64,000 nucleotides of DNA from Mycobacterium sp. 1245111.1 (GCF_001673405.1 NZ_LZLV01000025.1:1-64000), one strand, 5' to 3'. Numbered from the stretch's first letter, positions 16,906 through 25,709 are shown. Translations and numbers: made by a program. The notes: a model not told the origin generated them from the sequence alone.

Positions 16906-17712
16906 ATGAATTCCGTGGAGTTGGAAACACTCGAAGACAACATCGCCGGCGTGACGCTGAACCGGCCGGATCGGCTGAACGCCATCGACGGCTCGCTGAT
17001 CAACGAGTTCGACAAGGCACTGGATGCGCTCGGCAGCGGCGAGTTCCGGGCCGCGATCCTGACCGGCGCGGGTCGCGGTTTCTGCGCGGGCGCCGACCTG
17101 AGCGGTACCGGTGAGGCGTGGACGAAGAACGCGCCGAACACCCCGGCGTTCAAGGTCAACTACGACGCGCAGGTTCGGCTGGCAAACCTGTACACCCGGC
17201 TCTACGAGCTGTCGATCCCTGTCGTCGCCGCGGTCAACGGCGTCGCGGTCGGCGGCGGGCTGGCGTTCGCGCTGCACTCCGACATCCGGATCGCGTCGGA
17301 GAACGCCCGATTCGGATCGGTGTTCATCAAGGCGGGGTTCTCGTCGATGGACATGGGTACCAGCTACCTGTTGCCGAAGATCGTCGGGGCCGGCGTTGCC
17401 CGGGAGCTGATGCTGACCGGTCGGATAATCGACGCCGACGAGGCCTACCGGATCAAGCTGGTGCACGAGGTGGTGCCGCCCGACGAGCTGATGGCGGCCG
17501 CGTTGAAGGTGGCCCGCTCGATCGTCGAGAACAACGCTTTTGGGGTGTGGCAGACGAAGATCGGGCTCAACACGGCGCTGGATGCGCCCAGCCTGCGGCA
17601 CGCGATCGAGATCGAGAACCGCACGCAGATTTTGACCGGGTTCACCAACAACCCGGTCGAAGCGGCCCGGGCCCATATGGAGAAGCGCCCGCCGGTGTGG
17701 GATCCACTGTAG
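16906..17712 (+). CDS. Enoyl-CoA hydratase/isomerase family protein
   Basis: A 268-residue crotonase-fold enzyme. The oxyanion-hole segments are GRGFCAGADLSGTG and AVNGVAVGGGLAFAL. The region that normally carries the catalytic glutamates reads ARFGSVFIKAGFSSMDMGTS, where Ser/Met replace the usual Glu/Pro context. It may therefore be an isomerase or other crotonase rather than a hydratase. It stands alone on the plus strand and converges with the LLM gene. Confidence 0.85.
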   Translation: MNSVELETLEDNIAGVTLNRPDRLNAIDGSLINEFDKALDALGSGEFRAAILTGAGRGFCAGADLSGTGEAWTKNAPNTPAFKVNYDAQVRLANLYTRLYELSIPVVAAVNGVAVGGGLAFALHSDIRIASENARFGSVFIKAGFSSMDMGTSYLLPKIVGAGVARELMLTGRIIDADEAYRIKLVHEVVPPDELMAAALKVARSIVENNAFGVWQTKIGLNTALDAPSLRHAIEIENRTQILTGFTNNPVEAARAHMEKRPPVWDPL

Positions 17713-17715
17713 CCG

Positions 17716-18582
17716 TTAGGCTTTCGCGATTACGTGCTCCGCGAACCGCTCCAGGTTGCGAATCTTGGTGTCCAGCGGTTCGGTGTCCGGCCCCATGATG
17801 TAGGGGACCCGGAAACCGACGATCACGTCGGTGACGCCTTTGTCTTCCAGCCGCTTGACACCGTCAAGAGTAAAGCCGTCGACTGAGATCACGTGGATCT
17901 CGAACGGACCGGCCTTGCCTTCCTCTTCGCGAAGTTGCTTGACCCGCTTGATAAGTCGGTCGAGTTCGTCGGGGTCGCCGCCGCCGTGCATCCAGCCGTC
18001 GGCACGTGCTGCGCGTCGCAAGGCGGCGTCGGCGTGGCCACCGATCAGAATCGGAATCGGTTGCGTCGGAGCGGGCGTCATCTTGGTCTTGGGGATGTCG
18101 TAGAACTCGCCGTGGAATTCGAAGTAATCGCCGGTGGTCAGACCGCGGATGATCTCGATGCATTCGTCAATGCGCTTGCCTCGCTTGGCGAATGGGACAC
18201 CCATCAGCTCGTAATCCTCCGGCCACGGGCTGGTTCCGACGCCGAGGCCGACCCGGTTGCCGATCAGCGCGGCCAGCGAGCCGGCCTGCTTGGCCACCAG
18301 TGCGGGCGGACGGATCGGAAGCTTGAGGACGAAGAAGTTGAACCGCAGTGTCGACGTCACCGCACCCAAAGCTGCGGTCAGCACGAAGGTTTCGATGAAG
18401 GCTTTGCCGTCCAGGAATTCGCGGTTGCCGTCCGGTGTATAGGGATATTTGGAGTCCGACTCGAACGGGTAGGCCACGCTGTCCGGAATGGTCATGCTGG
18501 AGTAGCCGGCGGCCTCGGCGGCCTTTGCCAGCGGGATGTAGAACGTCGGGTCCGTCATCGCCTCCGCATAGCTGAACCGCAC
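17716..18582 (-). CDS. LLM-class (F420-dependent) oxidoreductase, Rv0940c-like
   Basis: A 288-residue TIM-barrel luciferase-like monooxygenase family protein, probably using F420. Typical segments are MRFSYAEAM, NRVGLGVGTSPWPEDYELMG, KRGKRIDECIEIIRGL and PIPILIGGHADAALRRAARADGW. The GTG at 18582 is preceded by GAGGAGACGGC. Its place between ligD and the monooxygenase gene agrees with Rv0940c in M. tuberculosis. Substrate unknown. Confidence 0.88.
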   Translation of the reverse strand: MRFSYAEAMTDPTFYIPLAKAAEAAGYSSMTIPDSVAYPFESDSKYPYTPDGNREFLDGKAFIETFVLTAALGAVTSTLRFNFFVLKLPIRPPALVAKQAGSLAALIGNRVGLGVGTSPWPEDYELMGVPFAKRGKRIDECIEIIRGLTTGDYFEFHGEFYDIPKTKMTPAPTQPIPILIGGHADAALRRAARADGWMHGGGDPDELDRLIKRVKQLREEEGKAGPFEIHVISVDGFTLDGVKRLEDKGVTDVIVGFRVPYIMGPDTEPLDTKIRNLERFAEHVIAKA

Positions 18583-18639
18583 GCCGTCTCCTCACCTCGG
18601 TTGCTTCGACTAACGAATGATAGGGAGACCTGCCCGCCG

Positions 18640-19425
18640 ATGGCGGTGAATTCAACGTTGCCGGGTAACTCAGATAGTCGGAGAATGGCTGAAGCGATCG
18701 AAGGAGACGATCGGAGAATCATCGTGATTACCGAAACATCCCATGGGCTGATTCGCGAAGTCGCGGACCTGGTTAGCACGCTGCAGGGACACCAGCACGT
18801 CCAACTCGAGGCGGTCCTGGGCGAACTGACTGCCAGCTCGGTCGGCGCCATGCCGGGCGCGGAATATGCCGGGATCACCCTGGCCTCGCGTGACGGCAAA
18901 GTGCAGACTCCGTCGGCGACGCACCGGTACCCGGCGTTGCTCGACGAGATCCAGCAACGCCACGGGCAAGGACCCTGTCTGTCGGCGGCGTGGGAACAGC
19001 ACGTGACTCGGATCGACGATATGAGGTCCGAAAAGCGTTGGCCCTATTACTGCGCGGATGCCCTGCTCGAAACGCCGATCCGCTCGGTGATCTCGTTCCA
19101 GCTGTTCGCTGATCACAATCACATGGGCGCGCTGAACTTCTACGCCGAGCAGCCCGGCGTGTTCGACGTAGAGGCGACCGAGATGGGCGGTATCCTGGCC
19201 GGCCACACCGCGATCGTCTGGAACATGCTGCGTCGCGATGAACAGTTCCGCAGCGCGCTGGCGTCCCGGGACATCATCGGGCAGGCCAAAGGGATGATCA
19301 TGGAGCGGTTCAAAATCGACGCGGTGCAGGCGTTCGAGCTGCTCAAGCGCCTATCGCAGAGTGCGAACACGCCGCTGGCCGCCGTCGCGCGCCAACTCGT
19401 CGAGTCCGAACAGCACGGCACATGA
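18640..19425 (+). CDS. GAF-ANTAR domain regulator
   Basis: A 261-residue predicted RNA-binding antiterminator. A GAF sensor occupies about residues 45-190 (GPCLSAAWEQHVTRIDDMRS, PIRSVISFQLFADHNHMGAL). An ANTAR domain sits at about 195-255 (ASRDIIGQAKGMIMERFKID, AVQAFELLKRLSQSANTPLA). ANTAR domains bind paired hexanucleotide-loop hairpins to prevent termination; I did not find such a pair nearby. The start could be the ATG at 18640 or that at 18685, which has GGAG directly upstream. The next gene overlaps its stop as ATGA, so they are coupled. Confidence 0.85.
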   Translation: MAVNSTLPGNSDSRRMAEAIEGDDRRIIVITETSHGLIREVADLVSTLQGHQHVQLEAVLGELTASSVGAMPGAEYAGITLASRDGKVQTPSATHRYPALLDEIQQRHGQGPCLSAAWEQHVTRIDDMRSEKRWPYYCADALLETPIRSVISFQLFADHNHMGALNFYAEQPGVFDVEATEMGGILAGHTAIVWNMLRRDEQFRSALASRDIIGQAKGMIMERFKIDAVQAFELLKRLSQSANTPLAAVARQLVESEQHGT

Positions 19426-19856
19426 CGACGGCCGAATCGGGGGCAGCCGGACAGCGAGCCGCCACGTCGCGTGGTGAAGTCGCGCGGCGCCGGATCAGTG
19501 AGCTGCAACAGCGTCGGGCCGAGCTGGCGGCGGGAATGCCGTCAAATGCAGAGACCGTGCAGCGCGCGAGAGAACACGCGCGCGAGTCGCTGGAGCGAGT
19601 GAGAAAAGCGCACCGCGACGCCGCGGCACGGCACCTGGATGCCGGCGCCGCGCATCGTCGCGCGGCGGCCTCCCACGAGCAGGCCGCCCTGCGGGCGCGC
19701 GACAGCGCCAGCGCCACGCATCAGGATGCGGCGGCCGTGCACCGGGCCGAGGCCGCGGTTCACGACGCCGCCGCCGTGTTAGAGGACGAACACGCCGCTC
19801 AGGCTTGGGCGTCCATCAACAGCAAGGCGCCCGAGACGCCGCCGTCGGGAGGCTGA
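19422..19856 (+). CDS. Ala/Arg/His-rich helical protein coupled to the ANTAR regulator
   Basis: A 144-residue protein of unknown function, almost entirely predicted helix. It is rich in Ala, Arg, Glu and His (ARRRISELQQRRAEL, HRDAAARHLDAGAAHRRAAA, HQDAAAVHRAEAAVHDAAAV) with periodic His and Ala that suggest a long coiled coil. No signal peptide or membrane span. The ATG overlaps the stop of the GAF-ANTAR gene (ATGA), implying a shared function. The 3' 58 bp overlap the convergent cheR-PAS gene, which is unusually long for a tail overlap. Confidence 0.7.
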   Translation: MTTAESGAAGQRAATSRGEVARRRISELQQRRAELAAGMPSNAETVQRAREHARESLERVRKAHRDAAARHLDAGAAHRRAAASHEQAALRARDSASATHQDAAAVHRAEAAVHDAAAVLEDEHAAQAWASINSKAPETPPSGG

Positions 19857-21637
19857 AAGCTCGTGCAGATCACCCGGACCTGAGTAGCGCGACCGCGGCG
19901 GTTGACTGCCTCGACCACGGTCTCACCGGGATTGTCCGGATCCACGAAGGCATTTCCGATCAGCGGCCGGACGGTGTCCATCGGTAGGCCGATGTCCAAA
20001 CTCGTCAAGGTCTCGCCGGCGGTCTCGTCGGCGCGCAAGCCCCACAGCTCTTCACAACCCCGGTTCCACACCACCACGCGCATCTCGCGATCGACGACGA
20101 CCAAGCCGAAGCGCACCGAGTTCACCAGCGAATCGAGGAAAGTCCGGGCTTCGTCGAGTTCGACGCTGCGCTCACGCAAGGTGTGGTTGATGGTGTGCAG
20201 CTCGTCGTTGGTGGACTGCAGCTCCTCGTTCATCGTCTCGAGCTCTTCGTTGGTGGACTGCAGCTCTTCGTTGGTGGTCTCGAGTTCCTCGACCGTCGAC
20301 TGCAGTTCCTCGTTGGTGGTCTCGAGCTCTTCGTTGGTGGACTGCAGTTCTTCGTAGGCGGCCTCGAGTTGGTGATTGGTGGCGACGACCTTGTCCAGCA
20401 ACGCGCGAGTCGCGGTGACGTCGAAGAAGACGATCGAGACGCCGAGCAGGCCGTTCTCACTGTCGATCAACGGGTTGACGTGAATCTCGAACCAGACGGT
20501 CTCCGCGCCCGCCCGTTGCCATTTGACGTCCGGGATGCGAGCTGACCGGCGATCGACCTTGGCCTGCTCGAGATAGGCGCGCAGCTCGACGGGTCGGTAG
20601 GACACCTCCAGGTCGCGTAACAGTCGGCCGATGTCGCGGGCAGACAGGCCGAACATGTTCTCGGCCTGTTGGTTGATCATCGCCACCGTGTCGTCACCGG
20701 TCACCACAATCTGGGCCACCGGGTTGGCGCGAAACGCCAAGTCCCGCACGTTAGTCAAGCCAGGCAGGTCGCCGTGGCGGTCGTACATCGTCGCGGCGGG
20801 GTCGTAGCGCTCCGATCCGCCGTGCGAGCCAGCGGCTTTGCGGAAGATGCGGTGTTTGAGGTTCAGCGGCGCGAACCGGTCGCCGTGGCTGAGCAGCATC
20901 TCGGCGTGCCCGAGAAACAGAGTGCCCTGTGGAGCCAATGCAAAATGTAAGCGGCCCAGCGTATTTCGTTGCGTTTCGGCATTCATGTACATCAGCGTGT
21001 TGCGGCATACCAGCAGGTCGACCCGCGAGATCGGCGCGTCTTTCACCAAGTCGTTGCGTCCGAAAATGACCGCGCGGCGCAAGTCTTTGTGAAAGATGTA
21101 GCGCCCGTTCTGCTGTTCGAAATATTTGGTCAGCAAGTCGGGCAGCACCGACTCGACGGCCTTGGCGTCGTAGCTAGCCGCCCGCGCTTCGGTGAGCGCG
21201 TCCTCGTCGACGTCTGTCGCATAGATCTTGACGCGCTGCCGGAACGCGTCGGGGCCCAGTGCCTCGGCCAGCAACATAGCCAGCGTGTACGCCTCCTGGC
21301 CGGAAGCGCAACCGGCACTCCAGATTCGGATCGGGGAGTCTGGGCCGCGCTCGGCCAGCATCCGCGGAACGATGTCGGACGCGATGTAATCCCACGCGTC
21401 GGGATCTCGGAAAAACGCGGTGACGTTGATCAGGATCGTGTTGAACAGGGCGGCGAACTCATCGGAGCTGGCCTGCAGGACGTCGAGGTATTCCTCGAAG
21501 GTTTCGTAGCGGGCGAGCGCCATGCGATGGCGAACCCGTCGCATCAGGCTGGTGCGTTTGTAACCGGTGAAGTCGAAGCCGCGCGAGTCACGCATGTACC
21601 GCAGCAATGCCTCGAACGATTCGTCTGTCTCAGTGTC
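19799..21637 (-). CDS. CheR-type methyltransferase with coiled coil and PAS domains
   Basis: A 612-residue signalling protein. A CheR-like SAM methyltransferase covers about residues 1-265 (NVTAFFRDPDAWDYIASDIV, IWSAGCASGQEAYTLAMLLA, FGRNDLVKD). A PAS domain follows at about 300-410. A heptad coiled coil at about 415-485 is built from ELQSTNEELETTNEEL repeats, and a second PAS domain covers about 495-605. The chemoreceptor glutamate methylation pathway is known for CheR; CheR-PAS fusions also act outside chemotaxis. The ATG at 21637 has AGGATGAG upstream; a GTG at 21679 is possible. Last gene of the cheB/STAS-HATPase/cheR operon. Confidence 0.9.
   Translation of the reverse strand, partial: DTETDESFEALLRYMRDSRGFDFTGYKRTSLMRRVRHRMALARYETFEEYLDVLQASSDEFAALFNTILINVTAFFRDPDAWDYIASDIVPRMLAERGPDSPIRIWSAGCASGQEAYTLAMLLAEALGPDAFRQRVKIYATDVDEDALTEARAASYDAKAVESVLPDLLTKYFEQQNGRYIFHKDLRRAVIFGRNDLVKDAPISRVDLLVCRNTLMYMNAETQRNTLGRLHFALAPQGTLFLGHAEMLLSHGDRFAPLNLKHRIFRKAAGSHGGSERYDPAATMYDRHGDLPGLTNVRDLAFRANPVAQIVVTGDDTVAMINQQAENMFGLSARDIGRLLRDLEVSYRPVELRAYLEQAKVDRRSARIPDVKWQRAGAETVWFEIHVNPLIDSENGLLGVSIVFFDVTATRALLDKVVATNHQLEAAYEELQSTNEELETTNEELQSTVEELETTNEELQSTNEELETMNEELQSTNDELHTINHTLRERSVELDEARTFLDSLVNSVRFGLVVVDREMRVVVWNRGCEELWGLRADETAGETLTSLDIGLPMDTVRPLIGNAFVDPDNPGETVVEAVNRRGRATQVRVICTSFQPPDGGVSGALLLMDAQA
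20200..20355 (-). repeat. 42-bp in-frame tandem repeats (coiled coil)
   Basis: Alternating 21-bp units encoding ELQSTNE and ELETTNE on the minus strand, so the DNA repeats with a 42-bp period for about four copies. They form the coiled-coil linker of the CheR-PAS protein. Confidence 0.75.
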
Positions 21638-21688
21638 CATCTCATCCTGTTCGCCGGCGACAGGTCGCGAACTGAACACTACTCGCGG

Positions 21689-22444
21689 CTACAGCCGGTT
21701 CTCCGGCCCGATGACGGCCCACACCGTCTTTCCCGACGGGGTCGGCGCGCTGCCCCAGGCGCGGCACATCGACGCGACGATCGCCAGCCCCGAGACCTGC
21801 TCGCCGCCGTGCACGGGGTCCTCGTGGCGGGCGGCGGGTGTCGAGCTGCCGTCCTGCACCGAGATGGTGACTGTTTTGCCGTCGGTCTCCAGCACCAGCA
21901 CCGGCCCCCCGAGCGTGTGCTGTAGGACGTTCTCCACGAAGACGTTGACGACGACGGTCGCAGAGGCGACCAGGTCGTCGAACGACCACTCCGCGAGCCG
22001 CTGTGCGACGAACTCGCGGGCGGTTCGAAGGCTGGCAAGCGACGCCGGCAGTTCGGTCCTTGCCCGAATCCTGGGGCGTTGGGTGTCGGTGAGCGCGGAC
22101 AAGGCCTCGCCCACTGTCGCGTGCACTCGCACGTAGCGGGTGACGCCGTTCAATGCGATCGTGCGGCGGATGGCGGAATGTCCGCACACCAGGCGGATCG
22201 GGATGCACGGCCAGGTGTCGACCAGCCAGCGCGCGCTGGTGAACACCGCCCACGCCGACGGCGCCGGAACGTCGAGCTTGTTGACGTCGATCAGCACGGC
22301 CTGCGGTTCGTCGAGCGCGGCCTTGACGATGCAATCCCGCAACTGCAGGTAGGTGCTGCTGTCCAGGACACCGTCGGCGGTGAGCAGGCAGGCGTCTCCG
22401 GCACTGTCGGTGACGATCGTCAAGGGGCTGGTCGCCTTACTCAC
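21689..22444 (-). CDS. STAS domain - HATPase (anti-sigma-like) fusion protein
   Basis: A 251-residue protein. Residues ~10-115 resemble a STAS (anti-sigma-antagonist) domain (GVLDSSTYLQLRDCIVKAAL, AVLIDVNKLDVPAPSAWAVF). Residues ~130-250 resemble an RsbW/SpoIIAB-like HATPase_c domain (VNVFVENVLQHT with the N-box Asn, and SGLAIVASMCRAWGS). Such fusions belong to partner-switching circuits. The GTG at 22444 overlaps the cheB stop by 8 bp (GTGAGTAA). It could link the CheB/CheR pair to a sigma factor (inference). Confidence 0.8.
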   Translation of the reverse strand: MSKATSPLTIVTDSAGDACLLTADGVLDSSTYLQLRDCIVKAALDEPQAVLIDVNKLDVPAPSAWAVFTSARWLVDTWPCIPIRLVCGHSAIRRTIALNGVTRYVRVHATVGEALSALTDTQRPRIRARTELPASLASLRTAREFVAQRLAEWSFDDLVASATVVVNVFVENVLQHTLGGPVLVLETDGKTVTISVQDGSSTPAARHEDPVHGGEQVSGLAIVASMCRAWGSAPTPSGKTVWAVIGPENRL

Positions 22445-23441
22445 CGGTGACCTCGCGCGCGGAGTAGGCCTCGGACAATCGGGCGCCCAGCACCTCCCTC
22501 GCGTGTTCCGCTTCGTCGGCCAACATGTCGTACCGGTCGCTCATCATGCCGGGACCGACCTGCTCGGAGAGTCGCCGGGCGAGTTTCGCTTTTTCCTGCA
22601 GACTGCGGATCGCGATCCACAGCGCGTTCTCGATCTCGTTGTCGCGCGCTCGAAGCAAGGCGTCGGCGGTCCACGCGTGCCCGACCCGGCAGCGGAAGTT
22701 ACCGTCGCTCACCGCCATCAGCGACCCATTGCAGTCAGGGCAGATGTATCCCGACGGCGGCCCGAGACCGTCGGCGTCGATATCGGTCGAGAACCGTCGT
22801 GCCATCGCCATGCGGTTCTCCAGTTCCATGCGTGGATCTGGTTCCATCTCGTGTTCCTCGAAGTCTCGGTCGGCCAGTTGCTTGAGCAGGTGACCTACCT
22901 CAGCGGCACTGGCCTGATGGTCTATGACGCCGGCTTCAATCGCGTTGACGGGCATCGCCGGAAACATCGCGTCCTCGGGCGACTGGGCGATGGTGGTGCC
23001 GCCTTGGGACCGAATTGCCGCCGAGCCCAGCGTGCCGTCGTCGAGCACCCCGGACAACAGAACGCTGACCGCACGCTGGCGAAACGTCAGTGCCACCGAA
23101 CGAAACAGCGCATTGATCGCCGGTCGGTGACCGTTCTCGGTTGGGCCCTCGGACAACACAATTCGATGGTCGTCGACCAGAAGATGCCGATTCGGCATCG
23201 CGACGCGAATTGTGCCAGGCAGCAGAGGCTCGCCGTCCGTCGCCTCCGCGGTCGGTAGAACGGATTCGCGGGCCAGGATGCGGGCCAGCACGCTTGGTGC
23301 CTGCGCGGGGACGTGCAGGACCACCAGGATCGCGTAGGGCAGCCCAGATGGAAGGCCCGCAGCGAATTCTTTGAGCGCCTCCACGCCACCCGCTGAGGCG
23401 CCTACCGCTACGACGTTGAGTTCGCTGTTGTCGATTGCCAT
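22437..23441 (-). CDS. CheB methylesterase-domain protein with zinc-ribbon C-terminus
   Basis: A 334-residue protein whose first ~190 residues form a CheB methylesterase domain. Visible are VAVGASAGGVEALKEFAAGL (catalytic Ser), a His region VVLHVPAQ, and SGVLDDGTLGSAAIRSQGGT. There is no N-terminal receiver domain, so it is not classical CheB. The C-terminal part has a Cys/His motif, CPDCNGSLMAV...CRVGHAW, probably a zinc ribbon, and a helical end. It heads the operon cheB, STAS-HATPase, cheR-PAS. The ATG at 23441 fits the family start. Confidence 0.88.
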   Translation of the reverse strand: MAIDNSELNVVAVGASAGGVEALKEFAAGLPSGLPYAILVVLHVPAQAPSVLARILARESVLPTAEATDGEPLLPGTIRVAMPNRHLLVDDHRIVLSEGPTENGHRPAINALFRSVALTFRQRAVSVLLSGVLDDGTLGSAAIRSQGGTTIAQSPEDAMFPAMPVNAIEAGVIDHQASAAEVGHLLKQLADRDFEEHEMEPDPRMELENRMAMARRFSTDIDADGLGPPSGYICPDCNGSLMAVSDGNFRCRVGHAWTADALLRARDNEIENALWIAIRSLQEKAKLARRLSEQVGPGMMSDRYDMLADEAEHAREVLGARLSEAYSAREVTGE

Positions 23442-23527
23442 GGCGCTCGTCCCCGTGCGGTGCATACCCAACGGGCTGGGATGGCAATCCCGTTATCGCG
23501 GCACAGCAATAGGCTACTTGCGTTTGG

Positions 23528-24685
23528 CTAGGTGAGCTGCAGGGTCGGCAGGGGGAACGGCGGATCGCCGGCTCCGGCGATCGAATGTGCCCCCTGTGGC
23601 GTCCGCTCGGTGATGCGGGCCGTGGCGCTGCGCTCGCCGACCTTCACAGTCACCGACCGGGCGTGTCTGAACTCGTTCGGCATCTCGCCGAAAACGGTCC
23701 CCTGCCAATGATATTGACCGTCGATCGGTTCGATGTGGCCGGCCAGCTGAACGCGCAAGTGCACGGAGCTGTCGTCGACGGTCAGGGTTGCCGGACCCTC
23801 GTAGCCGTCCCCGCGCCCGCCGGACGTCGAAAGATCGAATGCAGAGACTTCGACGCGCAACGTCGGTCGATGGAGGTGAACCCGCTCGTTGAAGACGCCT
23901 TGTGCGCTGCGGCGAACCTCGATGCGGGTGTTCTTGCCGAGGAGGCGCAGGCATTCGACGACGTAGCGCATCGCCGCGGCGAACTGCGGCCCGCCGACCG
24001 TGAAGTAGTTCGGGAAGCCGTGCACCGCCACCCCGAGGTAGGGCTCGGAGCCGTCGACCCACGCCTGCTGGATGCCGATGCCGTGGGCGCCGAGCAGTGT
24101 GTCGTGCGGCAGTCCGGCACGGACGGCGAACCCGGTGCCGTAGACGATCGCGTCGGCGTCGTGGTGGATGCCGTCGACGGTGCGCACGCCGACCGCGGTG
24201 ACCTCCTCGATCGGCGACGTGATCACCTCGACGCGACGCCGCCGGGCCAGCGGCGGGATACGCCGCAGGCGTTGGACCGCGCGTCTCGGTGCGAGCGGGA
24301 AAACCTCGATGCGCGCTCCCGCACCGGACATCTGATCGATCAGCCCGCCGGCGCTGGAGTCGGCGCCGATGACCGCGACCCGCTTTCCCGCCGGGTCGAA
24401 AAAATTGGCGGGCATCGCGGCGTGCATGGCGGTGCCACGAAAGTCCCTGCGGCCCAGCAGGTCGGGAAGCATCGGCACGAATGGCGACTCGCAGGCGACC
24501 ACGACGCGGGCGCGCCAGACCTCACCGTCTTCGGTGGCGAGTGTCCAGGTGTCGGTGTCGTCGTCGAACACCGAGCTGACCACCTCGCGGTCGAAGATGA
24601 CGAAGTCGTGGACGCCGGCCGCCACCAACTCGGTGGCGGTGTCGCCGTCGCCGATCAGGACGACGTCGTGGACGTGGTCGGTCAC
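23528..24685 (-). CDS. Flavin-containing monooxygenase-like protein (Rv0943c-like) with DUF4873
   Basis: A 385-residue FAD/NAD(P)-binding oxidoreductase. The first dinucleotide motif is degenerate (LIGDGDTATELVAAG), the second is VAVIGADSSAGGLIDQM, and an ATG-type motif IVYGTGFAVRAG is present. The C-terminal ~100 residues look like DUF4873, often fused to such monooxygenases. The GTG at 24685 overlaps the stop of the AurF-like gene as GTGA, so the two oxygenases are co-translated and may act on one substrate. The altered first Gly-rich motif leaves FAD binding uncertain. Confidence 0.82.
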   Translation of the reverse strand: MTDHVHDVVLIGDGDTATELVAAGVHDFVIFDREVVSSVFDDDTDTWTLATEDGEVWRARVVVACESPFVPMLPDLLGRRDFRGTAMHAAMPANFFDPAGKRVAVIGADSSAGGLIDQMSGAGARIEVFPLAPRRAVQRLRRIPPLARRRRVEVITSPIEEVTAVGVRTVDGIHHDADAIVYGTGFAVRAGLPHDTLLGAHGIGIQQAWVDGSEPYLGVAVHGFPNYFTVGGPQFAAAMRYVVECLRLLGKNTRIEVRRSAQGVFNERVHLHRPTLRVEVSAFDLSTSGGRGDGYEGPATLTVDDSSVHLRVQLAGHIEPIDGQYHWQGTVFGEMPNEFRHARSVTVKVGERSATARITERTPQGAHSIAGAGDPPFPLPTLQLT

Positions 24686-25593
24686 AGGAATCGGGTACGC
24701 GTCCAGCCGCGGCGCGCCAGCGGGCCCATCAACCCGACCTCGGACAGAAATGCCGCCAGTGGAGCGAAGCCGGCCACCTGAACGTCACGGCGGTGCGGAC
24801 TGTTGCGGGCGATCCCGCGGGCTTCGCGGGCGTTCATGCCCGCCCGCGCGTACTGGACCTTGTTGGTGAACAGGTAGCGGAAGAACCAGCCGCCGAACCC
24901 GTTGACGTTGCCGACGAACCATCGCTCCAGCCGCCGCATCTGCGGTGCCCTCTTGCGCAATCCGTCGCGGGCGAACTGGATGTGGCGGGCCTCTTCGGTG
25001 ACGTGAATTCGCATGAGCCGCTGCACAATCGGCTGCAACTCGGGGTCGTCCATCATCTGCCGCTGCAACGAGTCGAAGATCTCCTCGCCGATCAGCGCGG
25101 CGACCCAGAGCACCGAGCCCTGAAAGAAGAACGGCAGTGTGTTGATGATCATCCGGTGATACAGCCGCGGGCGCACCGGCTTGGCGCCGACCCGCTCGAT
25201 GGCCTTGCCGAACATCACCATGTGGCGGGTTTCGTCGCCGAGTTCGGTCAGCGCGTAATGGGTGGACCGGCTGGTGGGGTCCTTGTGCATGATCTTGCGC
25301 AGCAGCGCTTGGTTGAGGATGTTCTCGAACCAGATTCCGGCCGACAGCGTGTTCACTAGCTCTTGGCGGGACAACTCGATCTGTTGAGCGCGAGTCATGT
25401 TGTCCCACATGGGTGTTCCGTATAGGGACACGATCTGAGGCGGCAGGAAGAACTTGTCCGGGTCCAGGGGGGCGTCCCAGTCGATGTCGACGACCGGCGC
25501 GTAGGACTTCTTCACCGATCCCTTGAGCAGTCGATCGGCGAAGTCCTCGCGATCGCGACCTGCCGGCTGCACCGCAGTTGTCACCGTTGACAT
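24682..25593 (-). CDS. AurF-like diiron N-oxygenase family protein
   Basis: A 303-residue ferritin-like diiron protein resembling p-aminobenzoate N-oxygenase AurF. Iron-ligand helices are visible as ELGDETRHMVMFG, ALIGEEIFDSLQ and HVTEEARHIQFARDG (E-x-x-RH patterns). Known family members oxidise aryl-amines to nitro groups; the mycobacterial substrate is unknown. The ATG at 25593 starts MSTVTTAVQPAG. It is first of a two-gene operon with the flavin monooxygenase. Confidence 0.87.
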   Translation of the reverse strand: MSTVTTAVQPAGRDREDFADRLLKGSVKKSYAPVVDIDWDAPLDPDKFFLPPQIVSLYGTPMWDNMTRAQQIELSRQELVNTLSAGIWFENILNQALLRKIMHKDPTSRSTHYALTELGDETRHMVMFGKAIERVGAKPVRPRLYHRMIINTLPFFFQGSVLWVAALIGEEIFDSLQRQMMDDPELQPIVQRLMRIHVTEEARHIQFARDGLRKRAPQMRRLERWFVGNVNGFGGWFFRYLFTNKVQYARAGMNAREARGIARNSPHRRDVQVAGFAPLAAFLSEVGLMGPLARRGWTRTRFL

Positions 25594-25696
25594 CCCTTCG
25601 TCGGCGTTACTCAGACGGTAAAGAGTGCGTGAAAAGAAGTCAATACCGGCGGTACCGGATACCTGTGGTACACCCGTTCGGGACGCCGGGGCCGAG

Positions 25697-25702
25697 TAGG
25701 TT
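25697..25702 (+). promoter_or_regulatory. -10 hexamer (leaderless type)
   Basis: TAGGTT, 7 nt before the ATG at 25710, identical in sequence and spacing to the ligD promoter. Confidence 0.45.
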
Positions 25703-25709
25703 CACCCGC

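Noticed and set aside
18601..18660. ANTAR target (paired hexaloop hairpins) near the GAF-ANTAR gene.
   Set aside because: No tandem stem with six-base loops could be found in the flanking sequence.
20183..20545. Plus-strand ORF rich in VGGLQLFVGG repeats that looks like a repetitive membrane protein.
   Set aside because: It is the antisense reading of the heptad repeats in the CheR-PAS gene.
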